From Catonia carolina (lineage: Eukaryota; Arthropoda; Insecta; Hemiptera; Achilidae), in NCBI GenBank assembly GCA_035578175.1, contig JAQMRL010000011.1, forward strand, positions 7,017,501-7,081,500: DNA of 64,000 nt, given 5' to 3'. A model generated the notes under the pieces. The model made no database searches. It was not told the origin of the DNA and was given only the letters and a program-made list of their open reading frames with translations. A program made the translations under genes and the position numbers. Shown in pieces: positions 1-10,606 of the stretch (positions within the stretch are counted from its first letter, which is position 1; every line of letters starts with the position of its first letter).

Positions 1-179
1 CAATTCAACTCAACTCCGCTCGCAGCGGCCGTCCGCCCTTAAAAAATATGTCCTAATCTATTTGTAATTGTGTTACAATTAATTATTCAACATTGAACAC
101 ATTGTCCCAAAAAAAATGAATTTAAACATGTAACTTAAATACGAATTATCAATAAAAGTGAAAAAATTACACTTATATA

Positions 180-248
180 TAAATAAGGGGGCGTGGTTTA
201 CGGTTAAATAATATGAGGGGGGGGGCGAAATAAAAAGGTTGAGAACTG
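180..248. mobile_element. hAT-like right terminus (fragment)
   Basis: A G-rich stretch is followed by AAAAAGGTTGAGAACTG, which on the other strand is a CAGTTCTCAACC-type hAT terminal inverted repeat. It resembles, but is not identical to, the ends of the hAT copies at 7.4 and 46.8 kb. No left partner is visible, so this is either a terminus whose partner lies outside the window or a decayed remnant. Confidence 0.35.
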
Positions 249-1244
249 CAAGTATTTTAATGTACCATACATACGTAGGATCTCGGCTAAGCGAGCGAAC
301 CCTTCTTGTATACTACTAAAAATATTTTATTGTAGCATATAACGTTGTAGTACCTTATTATTGTAGTATTTACGAAATACTGAAATTTATAAAGAAAGTA
401 ATAGTATCATTATTTATGATTAGTCACTAGGGCTGCATAGTTTACGGTCGGTGATTTTATTTAATTGGTCCTTTAAATAATGAGGTGCTTTTCTGTACAA
501 TACTTGTATTAATTAATGTTAAAGTTATTCTTATAACGTTGTTATACACATATTAATAATATTATAGCAATTTTGTATTGTTCAACAAGTATTTAATGTA
601 CTCAAGATTGTAGTAACTGCAAAGTTATGTTAACGTTTATCCATTTTCACTTTCTATTTTTATGTTATTATCTACGTACTGCGTTTACTATTTAATTTTA
701 TAACCAGTTGTTATTATACTATGTTTCAACTAATTTTATATGTTATTACTATTTAATGTTATGTGATTTCTTGTTTAATAGAGCATTATTTTTGTAAGTT
801 TATGCAATTTAATAATAGTTTTATTGTGTTGTAAAGTTGTAAAGGTATTTAATGATTTGTAACAGACACGTTAGATATATAATCTTAACATTTTCGTGAA
901 TAATACCTGAAATTATTTACAATTACTGCGGATCTTTATTGTGATAAATTTTTAATCCTCCTTATTATTCCTATTTCAGCTGTTGTTGTTTAGGTCATCA
1001 GCCATAATTCTTTCTTAGTTTATCAGGAAATGTATATTAACATAAAAAATGTATAATATCAAAATTAAAGGATAAAAGTTGTTCGATGTTTTTTTTCTGA
1101 AATTTTCTGTAAAATAAAATATTTATGATTTTTTTAGCAAAGCGAGTGGGGTTTGGTAATTTACATAATATTTCTTAAATAATAATTCATTAGTAAGAAA
1201 ACAATTTGTTTTATAAAATACTATACTCTTATTATATCTAATTT
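249..1244. other. AT-rich intergenic, no gene seen
   Basis: No ORF or recognisable element over most of this stretch. The exception is a short GTTGTTGTTTAGGTCATCAG segment at about 984-1003, which matches the reverse complement of the (AAC)n-tailed 3' end of the RET-C retroposon family and is a tiny minus-strand fragment of it. Confidence 0.5.
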
Positions 1245-1370
1245 TTTAAAGGTGTTCCTCAAGGTTCAGTGTTAGGTTCTATAATGTTTGTACATTATAA
1301 ACAGATGGTACATTTGAATTCTATATAATTTGTCCTAGTTTTCTGATGACTGCGGTATTATTTTTTTGTT
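1245..1370 (+). pseudogene. Non-LTR retrotransposon reverse transcriptase fragment
   Basis: From 1251 the plus strand reads GVPQGSVLGS, the fingers/palm signature of LINE reverse transcriptases (usually GVPQGSVLGP). About 90 nt later FSDD follows, corresponding to the catalytic [FY]ADD box. That is the normal spacing between the two motifs, but they are in different frames and a stop lies between them, so the copy is dead. The motif style fits Jockey/CR1-type elements. This is one of the few LINE fragments in the window on the plus strand. Confidence 0.6.
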
Positions 1371-1674
1371 CCTATATTATCTGTATACGTTATATGGTAT
1401 CTAATGTATTCATTGTCACGTGTCCTACTTAGAAGAGTATTTATTACGACGAAGACTAATGAAACACTTGATAGCTGTATAATTATTGTAGTTCATTGAA
1501 ATATTCAAGTACCTACTCATTTGAATTATTTACTCGTATTATCACCATCTAAGTTTAAAATTCGTTCATTAAATTTCAAGTTATTTTCTTAATTTTACAT
1601 ATAGGTTATATGTAGGCCTACCAGGTATACAGTATAAGTGTTGTAACGTTTCACCTTAGGTGATTAATGTGTAA

Positions 1675-1676
<2 letters not shown>
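1371..1676. other. AT-rich intergenic, no gene seen
   Basis: No further reverse transcriptase motifs could be followed past the FSDD box. The stretch is AT-rich and ends at a compound microsatellite. Confidence 0.5.

Positions 1677-1743
<67 letters not shown>
1677..1743. repeat. Compound (CA)n-(TA)n microsatellite
   Basis: About 16 CA units run directly into about 17 TA units with a single G interruption. Unlike most other CA/TG tracts in this window, it is not embedded in a HEL element: the flanks show neither the hairpin nor the subterminal repeat motifs. Confidence 0.9.
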
Positions 1744-3104
1744 CTGAAAAATCTTAAAAAAACATAAATCAATTAGTAAATAAAGCATCAGTTTGTTTAA
1801 CTTAGCTTGGTTTAATCGTATCCAATCTTAAAATAACCATATAACCATATAACTTATAACCATATATAGTTCTACTTGTTCACAATTAAACAACTTTAAA
1901 CAATGGTTAAATGAACAAAATAAATGAACATTATCATCATAAATAACGAGCCAAAACATTTAACAAAATTATTAAAAAATACCTGACCACTGGCAATAAG
2001 ATCGATTTTCAAGAATAAGCTATGCAGTTGAACCCTATTGGCATTTTATGGTTTTATATTTATGGTTATATTTATGGTTTTATATATTTTATGGTTCTCT
2101 GGTAAGTAGGCTATCCACATTTTGAAATTAGTATGCAGTGACCATTTGCTTCATGAGTTACACGAATATGGTAAGGATTCATACCAGCGTACGCAACCGT
2201 GTTGTTTTATTGTGACTTTTGTACAGTGCTTAAAAAATTCGAGTTTTTTACGAAAGCAAGAATTCATGCTAATATGAAGTTAAGTTATTCTACAAATTTT
2301 GTTGTCATATAGGACTACATGTTGTTTTAATAAGCATTCTTACCACTAAATATTATGTGATCCCATTTCAATAAACGTTCCTTGGTAAGTATACTTACCA
2401 GGGCTTAACATAAAAAAATATTTTATTCTGGCACTAGAAATACATTATTCAAGTCAGTATAAAACAAAGTTTAGCATTTTACAACATTTATATTTTTCCC
2501 CGTAAGCCTAGTACTGCCCTGTAAAGGGTTAATGCAATTTGGTTAAAACAATCTCTTATATAATTTAATTAATAAACATTCCATAAGTACAACCCATTTC
2601 TACCACTACGGTATACATCCAAACAAATTCTTTATACTTACTTAATTTTAAATACTTATTTTTACGTTCTATGTTAAAGCTTACAAATAAAACTTAAATT
2701 CTTTAATTAGAACCGTAAATAATGAATACACATCGACCAAATTGATTAACAAAAAATAAATAATATGTTTTTTATAAAAAAAAAACTAGAATTCATTGAC
2801 ACAGTTTTGCTATTCGTAAAACGAAAAACTAGAGTTAGTATTTTTAAATAAAAACTTTTGGAAAATTATACATAAAATTTGTTATTTATATGAATTCTGA
2901 AGAATTACTTTTTAAACGGTAATTAATTTTGTCTTTATAAGGGGTACCTTTACTCCGTATTTCTTTTTATCTTTCTGCTTATACATTTTGAACTAGACTG
3001 TATTATGTATTTTCGTGATGATGTTTTTGTAATTTTTTACGGAATTTTATGAATGAAAGTTTTGTAGTGTTCGCTACGAATTAGACGTTTACCTTGTTAT
3101 ATCA
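1744..3104. other. AT-rich intergenic, no gene seen
   Basis: No ORF of note. It holds a perfect 18-bp palindrome, TGGTAAGTATACTTACCA, at 2383-2400. At about 2512-2531 there is a CCCTGTAAAGGGTTAA segment that could be a lone piggyBac-type right end, but no partner was found. Confidence 0.5.
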
Positions 3105-3115
3105 AGGTGTTATTT

Positions 3116-3343
3116 TTAGCTTTTATTTGTTATCGGGAACTGTACATTATTGACAACTACCCAATTTGATTCCTGTATTGTTTGAAGTGAATTAGGCATG
3201 AGTTTGAACAGGGACTCCCAGTAGAGTTTGTTCATGGACGGCTGTCAGCTGGTCACCATACAAAGTCGCTTGCCCAACCGGTGTTACTTAACAAATAATA
3301 GCGACTTTCTACCAGCTGACTGACTGGGCTGGCCCGGAGGCCT
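3116..3343 (-). mobile_element. SINE-G copy 1
   Basis: A ~228-bp short retroposon on the minus strand, sharing most of its length with the copy at 53998-54242. On the minus strand it starts GGGCCAGCCCAGTCAGTCAG and ends with an A-rich tail (AACAAATAAAAGC). An imperfect 11-bp TSD, AGGTGTTATTT at 3105-3115 and AGGTTTTATTT at 3344-3354, brackets it. A GTTCAAACTC block resembles a pol III B box, so a pol III-transcribed SINE is the likely class; the source RNA is not recognised. Confidence 0.65.
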
Positions 3344-3354
3344 AGGTTTTATTT

Positions 3355-3872
3355 AACTTATATTTTTATTCAGAAACTACAATGTAGTAGTATAGTAGAA
3401 CAATGTAGTAGTATAACAATCCAAAAGTTTAACTATTTGTTTTTTTAATAAGCAAATAATGTGAAAAACAGAAATATTTCTTTAAAGAATATATTCCAGT
3501 GGAACATTCAAGAGCCGAACAATAGAAAGAAAATTAATAAAGTTGGAAAACAAATATAGGAAAAATTGGGTGAGTAGCCTACTTATAACAAGAATTTCAT
3601 TGAATACATAAAACAAAAAGTATCAAATAAATTTAATGTTAGTAGATAATATTGCATGATAAACAGAGTAAAATCTTTTAAAAAATTTTACGTGAGTAAT
3701 AAAAACGTGAAAAACGCAATATAAAATAAATGACAAAAGTGCAGTTTTAGTTTTATAAAATCTGTAGAATAAAAATAAATCATAGACTACATAGAATTTT
3801 TGAGGATTATAATTTTTTTACTATTCGATCAGTTAGATGAAGTTAAATTTGAACAAAAATCAGTCAATATTT
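3355..3872. other. AT-rich intergenic, no gene seen
   Basis: Holds only a small tandem duplication of ACAATGTAGTAGTAT near 3379-3416. No coding potential or recognised repeat. Confidence 0.45.
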
Positions 3873-3875
3873 TTA

Positions 3876-4566
3876 AGCCGATTCACACGAGGCGATTTTG
3901 AATTATCAATTGAAGTTGATCAACTTCAATTTACTTGCTGAACTAAAGTTGAAGAACTCTGTTCAACTGGAACGGCATTGTTCAATTTTAGTTTTGTCAG
4001 AGAGACATGTTAGATGGCGACAAATGAATTTCTGTCTTGCATTAATGTATTATCTGAAATTCTGATTCATGAATTATGGGAAATTTTTCTATAGCACACA
4101 ATCACAAAAACGTTTTAAAAAAAATATCATGCACAAGCGCCGTTTTTGGGGTTTTAATTGGATTTTATGATCCCTAAATTAGGAGCTTCGGAGAAGTAAT
4201 TAGAGACATTTTTTACTGGGTGATTATTTTTATTGTTATTTTATTTATTCGAGCATCTTTGTTACATACTAATGATGTATTAACATTCCATAATCAATCG
4301 TGACGTTGGTACAACTCTAAAAAGTTTAACATAATAGTTTCCGAAGCCATTGAACAGCTAGTTTATACAAGTCGATTTGCTCAGTTCATTGTTCAATTGA
4401 ACAGTTGAATGCAAAAAAATTGACCAGCTGTCAACTTCAATCGATTCAATATTCATCAAATCATATGAATTAAAATCAATTCATCTTGATTGAATCATTC
4501 TTTCTCACTATGAGTTCCCATTATACACTAGTTGATCAATCAAAATCAACTCGTGAGAACCCGCCT
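3876..4566. mobile_element. Long-TIR MITE (TTA/TTAA target)
   Basis: The left end (AGCCGATTCACACGAG) and the reverse complement of the right end (AGGCGGGTTCTCACGAG) match imperfectly over roughly 30-40 bp. The outer bases are TTA/TTAA on both sides, so either a 3-bp TTA (PIF/Harbinger style) or a 4-bp TTAA duplication is possible. The interior is rich in TTGAAGTTGATCAAC-like short inverted motifs and has no long ORF. Non-autonomous; superfamily by inference from TSD and end style only. Confidence 0.5.
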
Positions 4567-4691
4567 TAAGTTTAAATTGAGTTGAAAAAGACTAAACTTT
4601 TAGACGTGGAAAAGTCTTTCGTTATAGACTTGGCAGATCCAATTAACTTTATGTTACAGTGGGTTAAACTTGCAATAATAAATCATTTTTG

Positions 4692-5621
4692 AAAAATCTG
4701 GTGTGAAACACTCACACAACTTTCTCTTGCCAATGCAAATAATTAACAATAAACCTAACATTAGTATTAAAACATTAGAAATGAACAAAAAACTAGCCTC
4801 AAAAAACATTAGTGAAATACGCAAAATTAAAATCGACCTCAGTTTAGCTTAAAAATACGGAAAATCGCTCATTCACGCTAAACTAGGCACTTTACAAAAA
4901 ATGCTTTAAATAAAAGTTGTAGATCTCTTAATTTCCTATAAATTTTATTATATACACTTTTGTCGTAAAATACATTCTAAGGCCGAAATCTTAAAAAAAT
5001 CGATTTTTCACACGTTTTCGTGAGAAAAAAACAGAAAATTGCTAATTACCGCTAAACTAAGCGTTACACAAAAAAATGTCCGAAATAAAAGTTGTAGAAT
5101 TTTACATTCTCTACAACTTTTATTATATAACGTTTTGCGCTAAAATGCATATTAAAGCCGCAATCTTAAAAAGAAAATGTATTTACGTAAAAACAGCCTC
5201 ACGCAGAATTTCAGCAAACATGGCGCCTACCCTATCTTGTAGAGAATAAAAAATTGAGTAAACCAGGCGATTTTTAAAAAAATCGTAGGACCAGTTTTTG
5301 AGAAAATCGCAAAAAAGTGAAAAATTATACGAATAAACTACTACTTCCGGTTGACCGATTTTGATGAAAATGTTCGTGTCGGGTCCGGTAGTGGTATGTA
5401 ACTTAAGTTTCAAGTTCGTACGATGTTCCGTTCTTGAGATATTCTGTTCACACACAGACACACACACACACACACACACACACAGACCAATCGCTAAAAA
5501 CATGTTTTTTGGGTTCAGGGGGTCTGAAAACGTATAGATCCGGTGAAAACTCGATTTCGAAAAATCGACATGAAAACAATACTTTCCTTCCTATATATTC
5601 ATATAGGCAAGAGAAAGTAAA
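4692..5621 (-). mobile_element. HEL copy 1 (Helentron/DINE-1-like)
   Basis: Near full length and reversed. On the plus strand it begins with AAAAATCTGGTGTGAAACAC (the 3' terminal hairpin, reversed) followed by CTTTCTCTTGCC. It ends with CCTATATATTCATATAGG and GGCAAGAGAAAG. The (AC)n tract is at about 5454-5483. The two 12-bp motifs are perfect inverted copies near the two ends, and the 7-bp 5' hairpin is present. There is no protein-coding capacity; short ORFs here are only translated CA/TG repeats. Confidence 0.75.
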
Positions 5622-5790
5622 AAGTGTCTCCAGCGTCCAGTACATGAAAGAACGATTAATTTTATTTTGTTCCCCGTACCAAGATACTCTACATCTTTAA
5701 ACTTTTCTGTAATCCAATGAAATTTTATTAAGTTAGTCTACTGAAACAAGCTGAAGTTTATAATTTAAACTAAGGGAGATGTTTACTTTC

Positions 5791-6035
5791 CAATTTTTTA
5801 TCCCTAATGTGTGTACGTTGCAATCTGTTCAATTTAAGGACAATAAGCAACCCCATGACCCAATTAGATGAGGATTATATCTATGACGTGTAAATAAGGT
5901 GTAGTCGTGTACAGACTTTGACCGACTATTCCTGGGAGAGTTAATTGAAACCCAAACTTTAAAGTTCACCGGTAACCACTATCTAGTACTCAAATCCGTT
6001 TAAAAGTAACTACCTTTACTAGGATTTTTCTAATC
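5791..6035 (-). mobile_element. SINE-B copy 1 (5'-truncated)
   Basis: Minus-strand copy of a tRNA-derived SINE. Shared blocks include AATCTGTTCAATTTAAG, CATGACCCAATTAGATGAGG, ACCGGTAACCACTATCTAG and AAAGTAACTACCTTTACTAGGA. The tRNA-like head that complete copies carry (42.06 and 37.9 kb) is missing here. Confidence 0.6.
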
Positions 6036-7269
6036 TTTCCTAACTGTAGAAAGTGAAACCAAATTAAAACGTAAACAAATTTTTGTGTTCCAACAACATA
6101 TATATTTTTTTATCATAATTTATGAAGTTGCATTAAAAAGAAATCTATGGAAAATATTTAACACTTTTCACTTAACCATACGTGCGTAAACAAGAATAAA
6201 AAAGAAAATTTTTATATAAAAAATATTATTTAATTAGTGTACAAAATAAATATTTCGTATATTTTATAGAAAATAATTTGACACGGATTTTTTTAATATG
6301 ATGTTATTTGAATTGAACTATTTTTTTCTCAATGATCTACTTCGTTTGTATTTTCTTTACAATATATTATGGAATATTATTTTTTGTATGTGTTCGTTTC
6401 ACAAATCAGGTACTATATATAATGCTAATAAGGCGTGGAAAATTTGGTTAAATATTTTCCAATAAAATAATGTTAAAGAGTGTAAATGATTGATCATTAA
6501 GATTGATTTAATGTTTTTCAATTTATTTTTGTTCACGACTATACAAAATTGCAAAATAACTGAAGGTAATGACATTGAAATCAATAATAACATGAAAAAG
6601 AAAGTGAAGATATATTTAGTTCAGTGATTTATCTTTTGATTTAATATTTTTTCAATACGTAATGTGTATGAATTTTTGAAAAAAGTGGTTTAGTAATTTT
6701 CTCTTCAATAAAAAACCACATTTGTGTATCATAGGCACATTTTCCGTTATAGATTTGACAGAAAATTTAAAGCACTTGTATATCGACCAATTTTTCTAAG
6801 GGATTGAAAGGGAACGGCTGCTGTAACGGTCTACAGATTTTTTTATACCTTTCGGAAGATTTGCGGTTCTAAAAATCGGGATCCGTATTTTCGTTACTGA
6901 TACTTAGTAAATGTTTTTTGATTTTTTTATGATTGTCCTTCAGATTTCTCCGCTTTCTACAGTTTATCATGTTCTATCTCTCCAGTCACCTTCTCTTAGA
7001 TATCTCAGTACTATAACTTCTTGAACTCATATTTTCTTAGGTGACCTCTCTATTTTCTTGATGGAAAAGGATGTTCTTTGGGGCTATCTGTCCGCTGCCA
7101 TTCTTTAGACTTGTAGATACCAAATGGTCTCGTTTCTCATAGGCTGGTATCCATTCTGTCTATTGTGGAATTTTGAAAAAAAATTGTTCCGTTGATTAAT
7201 GTCTTCATTTCTCACATTATCCGTTCTGAAGATCCTTCATATCCTTTCTAACCATTTAATCTATAATCC
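6036..7269. other. AT-rich intergenic, no gene seen
   Basis: No coding signal. The part after about 6950 is less AT-rich and may belong to the body of the retroposon whose tail follows at 7270, but I could not match it to anything else in the window. Confidence 0.4.
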
Positions 7270-7374
7270 CTCCAGCCTTCGGTTACTTCTGAAGCCTACT
7301 TGTCATGAAAATCCGTTCAGTAGTTTTGGAAATGAGCCTGCACAACAAAAGCACGCTTTGTCTTTACAATATAA
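7270..7374 (+). mobile_element. Retroposon 3' tail (possible)
   Basis: The block TGAAAATCCGTTCAGTAGTT followed by TTTACAATATAAGTATAGAT resembles the 3' ends of insect LINE/SINE retroposons. This is recalled pattern, not a match inside this window. The hAT element at 7383 is inserted into its last bases and duplicates GTATAGAT. Confidence 0.3.
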
Positions 7375-7382
7375 GTATAGAT

Positions 7383-8351
7383 CAGTGATTCTCAACCTTT
7401 TTTGCTCCGCGACCCCCAAATAGTAAAAATAAATAAAATTATTATTTCGCAACCCCCCCCCCGCCGGTAAAATAATAGCAAGCCTTACTATTAATAATTG
7501 AATTTTAACTGTAATTATAAATGTAAAATGTTTTTTTTTAAAAATTATATAATCAAACTGCACTAATTTTATGTCTTTAAAGAAAATACAGACAGTAAAA
7601 AGAGTAGAATACAACTATTGCTATTATTTTATATTGCTCCGTTTATACTTAAAATACATTAAAAAATTTTTTTGTTTTATACTTTTAAAATTTGAATGAA
7701 CCAGATACTATTATTCAACACAGTTTGGGTTGCATGATGATACATTTGCGTGAGCTAAAAACTCAGTTGACAGAGTATTTTCCGGAAGATAAAAATGATT
7801 TCTCAAAGAGATGGGTACTGAATCCGTTTAGTGAAAACGTTGTTCCCGCAGCTGAGTTACCAGTTGAGATTCACGACCGGCTCATCGAAATGTCTGCCGA
7901 CAAATCGCTACAACTACAATGTGCATCTGAAGATTTAAATACGTTTCGGCTTGCTCGACGACATGTATTTGGAAATTTAGTCACAGAAGCATTGAAAATA
8001 TTAATACCTTTTTCCACGCCTTACCTCTGTGAAAAGGGGTTTTCCTCTATGGTTGCTCCAAAAACTAAATATAGGAATCGTATGTTTCACTCGAGAACCA
8101 TTTACTTTTATATCTTTCTAACGAAGATCCACGTACGAAGAAAATTTTAAATGAAAAACAAATGCAACCATCACATTAATAATTAATTAATGATTAATCT
8201 CATTTCTTTACAAGTAAGTGTATTTATTGCACGTAAAATTTGTGTAAGTTTATAATAAATGATTTTTTTCTCATAAAATGATTAAATTTTTTCATTATTG
8301 TTTCGCGACACCCCTATAATATCACCACGACCCCCAGGTTGAGAATCACTG
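7383..8351 (+). mobile_element. hAT element, internally deleted, with intact ends
   Basis: A 969-bp unit with perfect 16-bp terminal inverted repeats (CAGTGATTCTCAACCT at the left, its reverse complement at the right). It is flanked by an exact 8-bp TSD, GTATAGAT, at 7375-7382 and 8352-8359. Eight-bp TSDs and CAGTG ends define hAT elements. Only the C-terminal part of a transposase remains inside. A sister copy, 46816-47727, is nested in a RET-C retroposon. Confidence 0.85.
7692..8150 (+). pseudogene. hAT transposase C-terminal fragment
   Basis: 152 codons. The N-terminal half includes ELKTQLTEYFPEDKNDF and the C-terminal half contains LIPFSTPYLCEKGFS and KTKYRNR. This is the conserved hAT dimerisation (hATC) region, in the style shared with ZBED5/SCAND3-like domesticated proteins. 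The catalytic core and the BED zinc finger are absent. The copy at 47.2-47.5 kb has one extra base right after the KTKYRNRM codons and continues in frame with LENNLLLYVSNE. The copy here lost that base at about 8085, so its last 20 or so residues are out of frame. Non-functional. Confidence 0.75.
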
Positions 8352-8359
8352 GTATAGAT

Positions 8360-9649
8360 TATTGTATTGAAAAAACGTTTTAACATTTATAATGCTCCCA
8401 CCCGGATTATAATTTTGAAATTACATTCAACACAATATACTTATATATCGTAGTAAATAACGTTTGGATTCTTCCCTCTGTAATTCTGACGTGAAAAAGG
8501 GACAAAAAATTCTTTTTTTAACAGTGTAGTTCTTTTGCAATCAGTTTTTTAAAGACTTTAAATATAGCCTACTAAACTTTAAGAAAATATGACAAAAGTC
8601 GGAAAAATAACGATCTTGATAATGAAAATAAAAATTTCAGTTAGTAGTTTGTTTAAAAAAACTAAACTTTGAACAAAAATCATAACAAAACTTGACTATG
8701 AACTTTGCCAATGTTATAAAAAGTTTCAGTTTGTATTTTCGCTCTTTGCAATATTTAAAATTTCAAGTATATTTTAAGGTGTAAAAACGGTGTTACCACC
8801 ATAAATTAATAAATTAATTTCTGTAAATTTTCGAGGAACTGTAATTATTGAAATATACAAATATTTATAAATTGATACATTGAAGAAAATTAAAATGTGG
8901 AGGTAAATCGGGAAAACAATAAACAAGTTTATATTTTAATACACTCTTCTGAAACTATAAATTCCTTGCAAGTCAAACAATAGGACACAAAACAATTCCA
9001 ACTTGAATTTGAACTCATGTTTGTAATTTTATAACATATTATCTCATTAAATTTATGTTAAATTTTATAATGCAATTTATGTACCAAGTTATTTACATTA
9101 CCTATACCGTTACGTTTTGACTGTAAGTTATTATTATTGCCATTCTAAAAGCATTATATTTAATTGCAAAGGTACATCATATAAGCTTATGATGTGTAAC
9201 CAACTAATAAAGGTTCTTCTTTGTATTTATGGATTTTATTTCCTTTTGTATGCCCTGTAATAAATAGTACATGTTAGAACATTAATCTTCCTAACTGGTT
9301 TTAATTTTTATTTCATGTTTTAATGTCACTTTTTATTATCTTTTATTGTAATAATAATCGTAGGTTTATCTTGATTTTTTCTTTCTTGCTTTTGTATTTC
9401 AAAAATTTAGTATTAATTAATGAAAATAACATTTTTATTACTGTGTATATTTTTTCAGTTATTTAATGATGTTTAATTAAAATGTTTTTTATTTTATTAA
9501 GTTTTCGGGAGTTAATTGGGTTCATTTTATTAATAATTAAACTACACACACCTTGATTCGTATTGTACTTTTTACTACTTTCTTTGTTTTAAGTCAGGAA
9601 CAGTATTTTTGGAACAGGAAACCCTTCAATTAGTACGTTTGTATCGTTT
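8360..9649. other. AT-rich intergenic, no gene seen
   Basis: No ORF above background, no shared repeat. Several AATAAA-like words occur but are expected at this base composition. Confidence 0.5.
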
Positions 9650-9659
9650 AAGAATAAAG

Positions 9660-10059
9660 TGTTGTTTAGATCATCAGCCGAAAGGCTTGTTTAAACCTGT
9701 GGAGGTTTTACTAAGTAAAACGAGGTGTGAGGTGGTTTTCAATCGCCTTCCTCACTGAGTGGAAAAGTATACCTATCAGCATGCCCTCTAAAAAAGCACA
9801 TATTTTCCACTCTGCAAATGACACCTTCACTTCATTCACCACAGGGTCTGGCTTTATAATGTAATTCATTACTTTCAGCGGATATAACTCTGATAAGTGT
9901 CTTTTACACCTCTACCTCTTCTGTTCTTATATGATTCAATCTTTAAACGATAGTTTAATTGGCTGACCATGTGATAAGTAACAGAACTATTTTTTTTAGT
10001 CCTGCAACTAACAGATTGAGTGCAAATAATTTAACTCTCCACCTGTCTGTTATGGGCAA
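9660..10059 (-). mobile_element. RET-C copy (full length, with TSD)
   Basis: A 400-bp retroposon on the minus strand. Its 3' end is GATGATCTAAACAAC at 9660 and its 5' end is GCCCATAACAGACAGGTGG near 10057. A 10-bp TSD, AAGAATAAAG, is present at 9650-9659 and 10060-10069. The family's ~65-codon open frame is frameshifted in this copy. TSD length and the AAC-rich tail point to target-primed retrotransposition. Confidence 0.75.
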
Positions 10060-10301
10060 AAGAATAAAGGTATTATTAAACTTCATGAAATTGTATTTAA
10101 AATTGTGAATTTTTTACTACATCAATACAAATATTTGAAAAATGCACTCATAATCTGCAGGTAGGCTACCTACAGAATGTTCTGAAATGCGTACTTACTG
10201 CGACACTTATCGCTAAGGTCTGTTTAGGGATCTGGGTAAAATAAGTAATTAATAAACTATCGTTTAAAATTACAAGTAGCTATTTATTACAAACTACAAA
10301 T

Positions 10302-10324
10302 TGCGCGCACACGTACACACACAC

Positions 10325-10374
<50 letters not shown>

Positions 10375-10516
10375 TAATCGCTAAAAACATGTTTTTTTGG
10401 GTTCAGGAGATCTGAAAACGTGTAGATCCGGTGATCAAACTCGATTTCGAAAAATCGACATGAAAACAATACTTTCTTTCCTATATATTCACATAGGCAA
10501 GAGAAAGTAAAAAGCA
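10302..10516 (-). mobile_element. HEL 5' end fragment, reversed
   Basis: Contains the (AC)n/(GC)n tract (10302-10371), the AATCGCTAAAAACATG block, the TCGATTTCGAAAAATCGACATG block, the 5' hairpin and GGCAAGAGAAAG. The element stops at the microsatellite; the ~600 bp that should lie beyond it are missing. Confidence 0.7.
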
Positions 10517-10531
10517 AATACTTGACATTAA

Positions 10532-10606
10532 TTTTTACTTTTTCTTTTTCTACATAAATGTATAGGGAAGAAAAGTATTGTTTTCATGTCGATTTTTTAA
10601 AAATAA
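10532..10606 (+). mobile_element. Second HEL 5' tip, head to head with the first
   Basis: TTTTACTTTTTCTTTTTCTAC followed by GTATTGTTTTCATGTCGATTTTT is a degraded HEL 5' end on the plus strand. It starts only ~16 bp from the start of the reversed fragment at 10302-10516, so the two 5' ends face each other. Confidence 0.5.

Noticed and set aside
1677..1743. CA/TA tract as part of a HEL copy
   Set aside because: The flanks lack AGCGATTGGTC, AACAGAATATCTC and all other HEL blocks.
2512..2531. CCCTGTAAAGGGTTAA as a piggyBac right end
   Set aside because: Only one TTAA and no left partner; could be chance.
5183..5503. ORFs of 60-106 codons with VCVCVC or THTHTH runs at many sites
   Set aside because: These are translations of the TG/CA tract inside HEL copies. 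They recur with the element, in both orientations, and have no independent coding signal.
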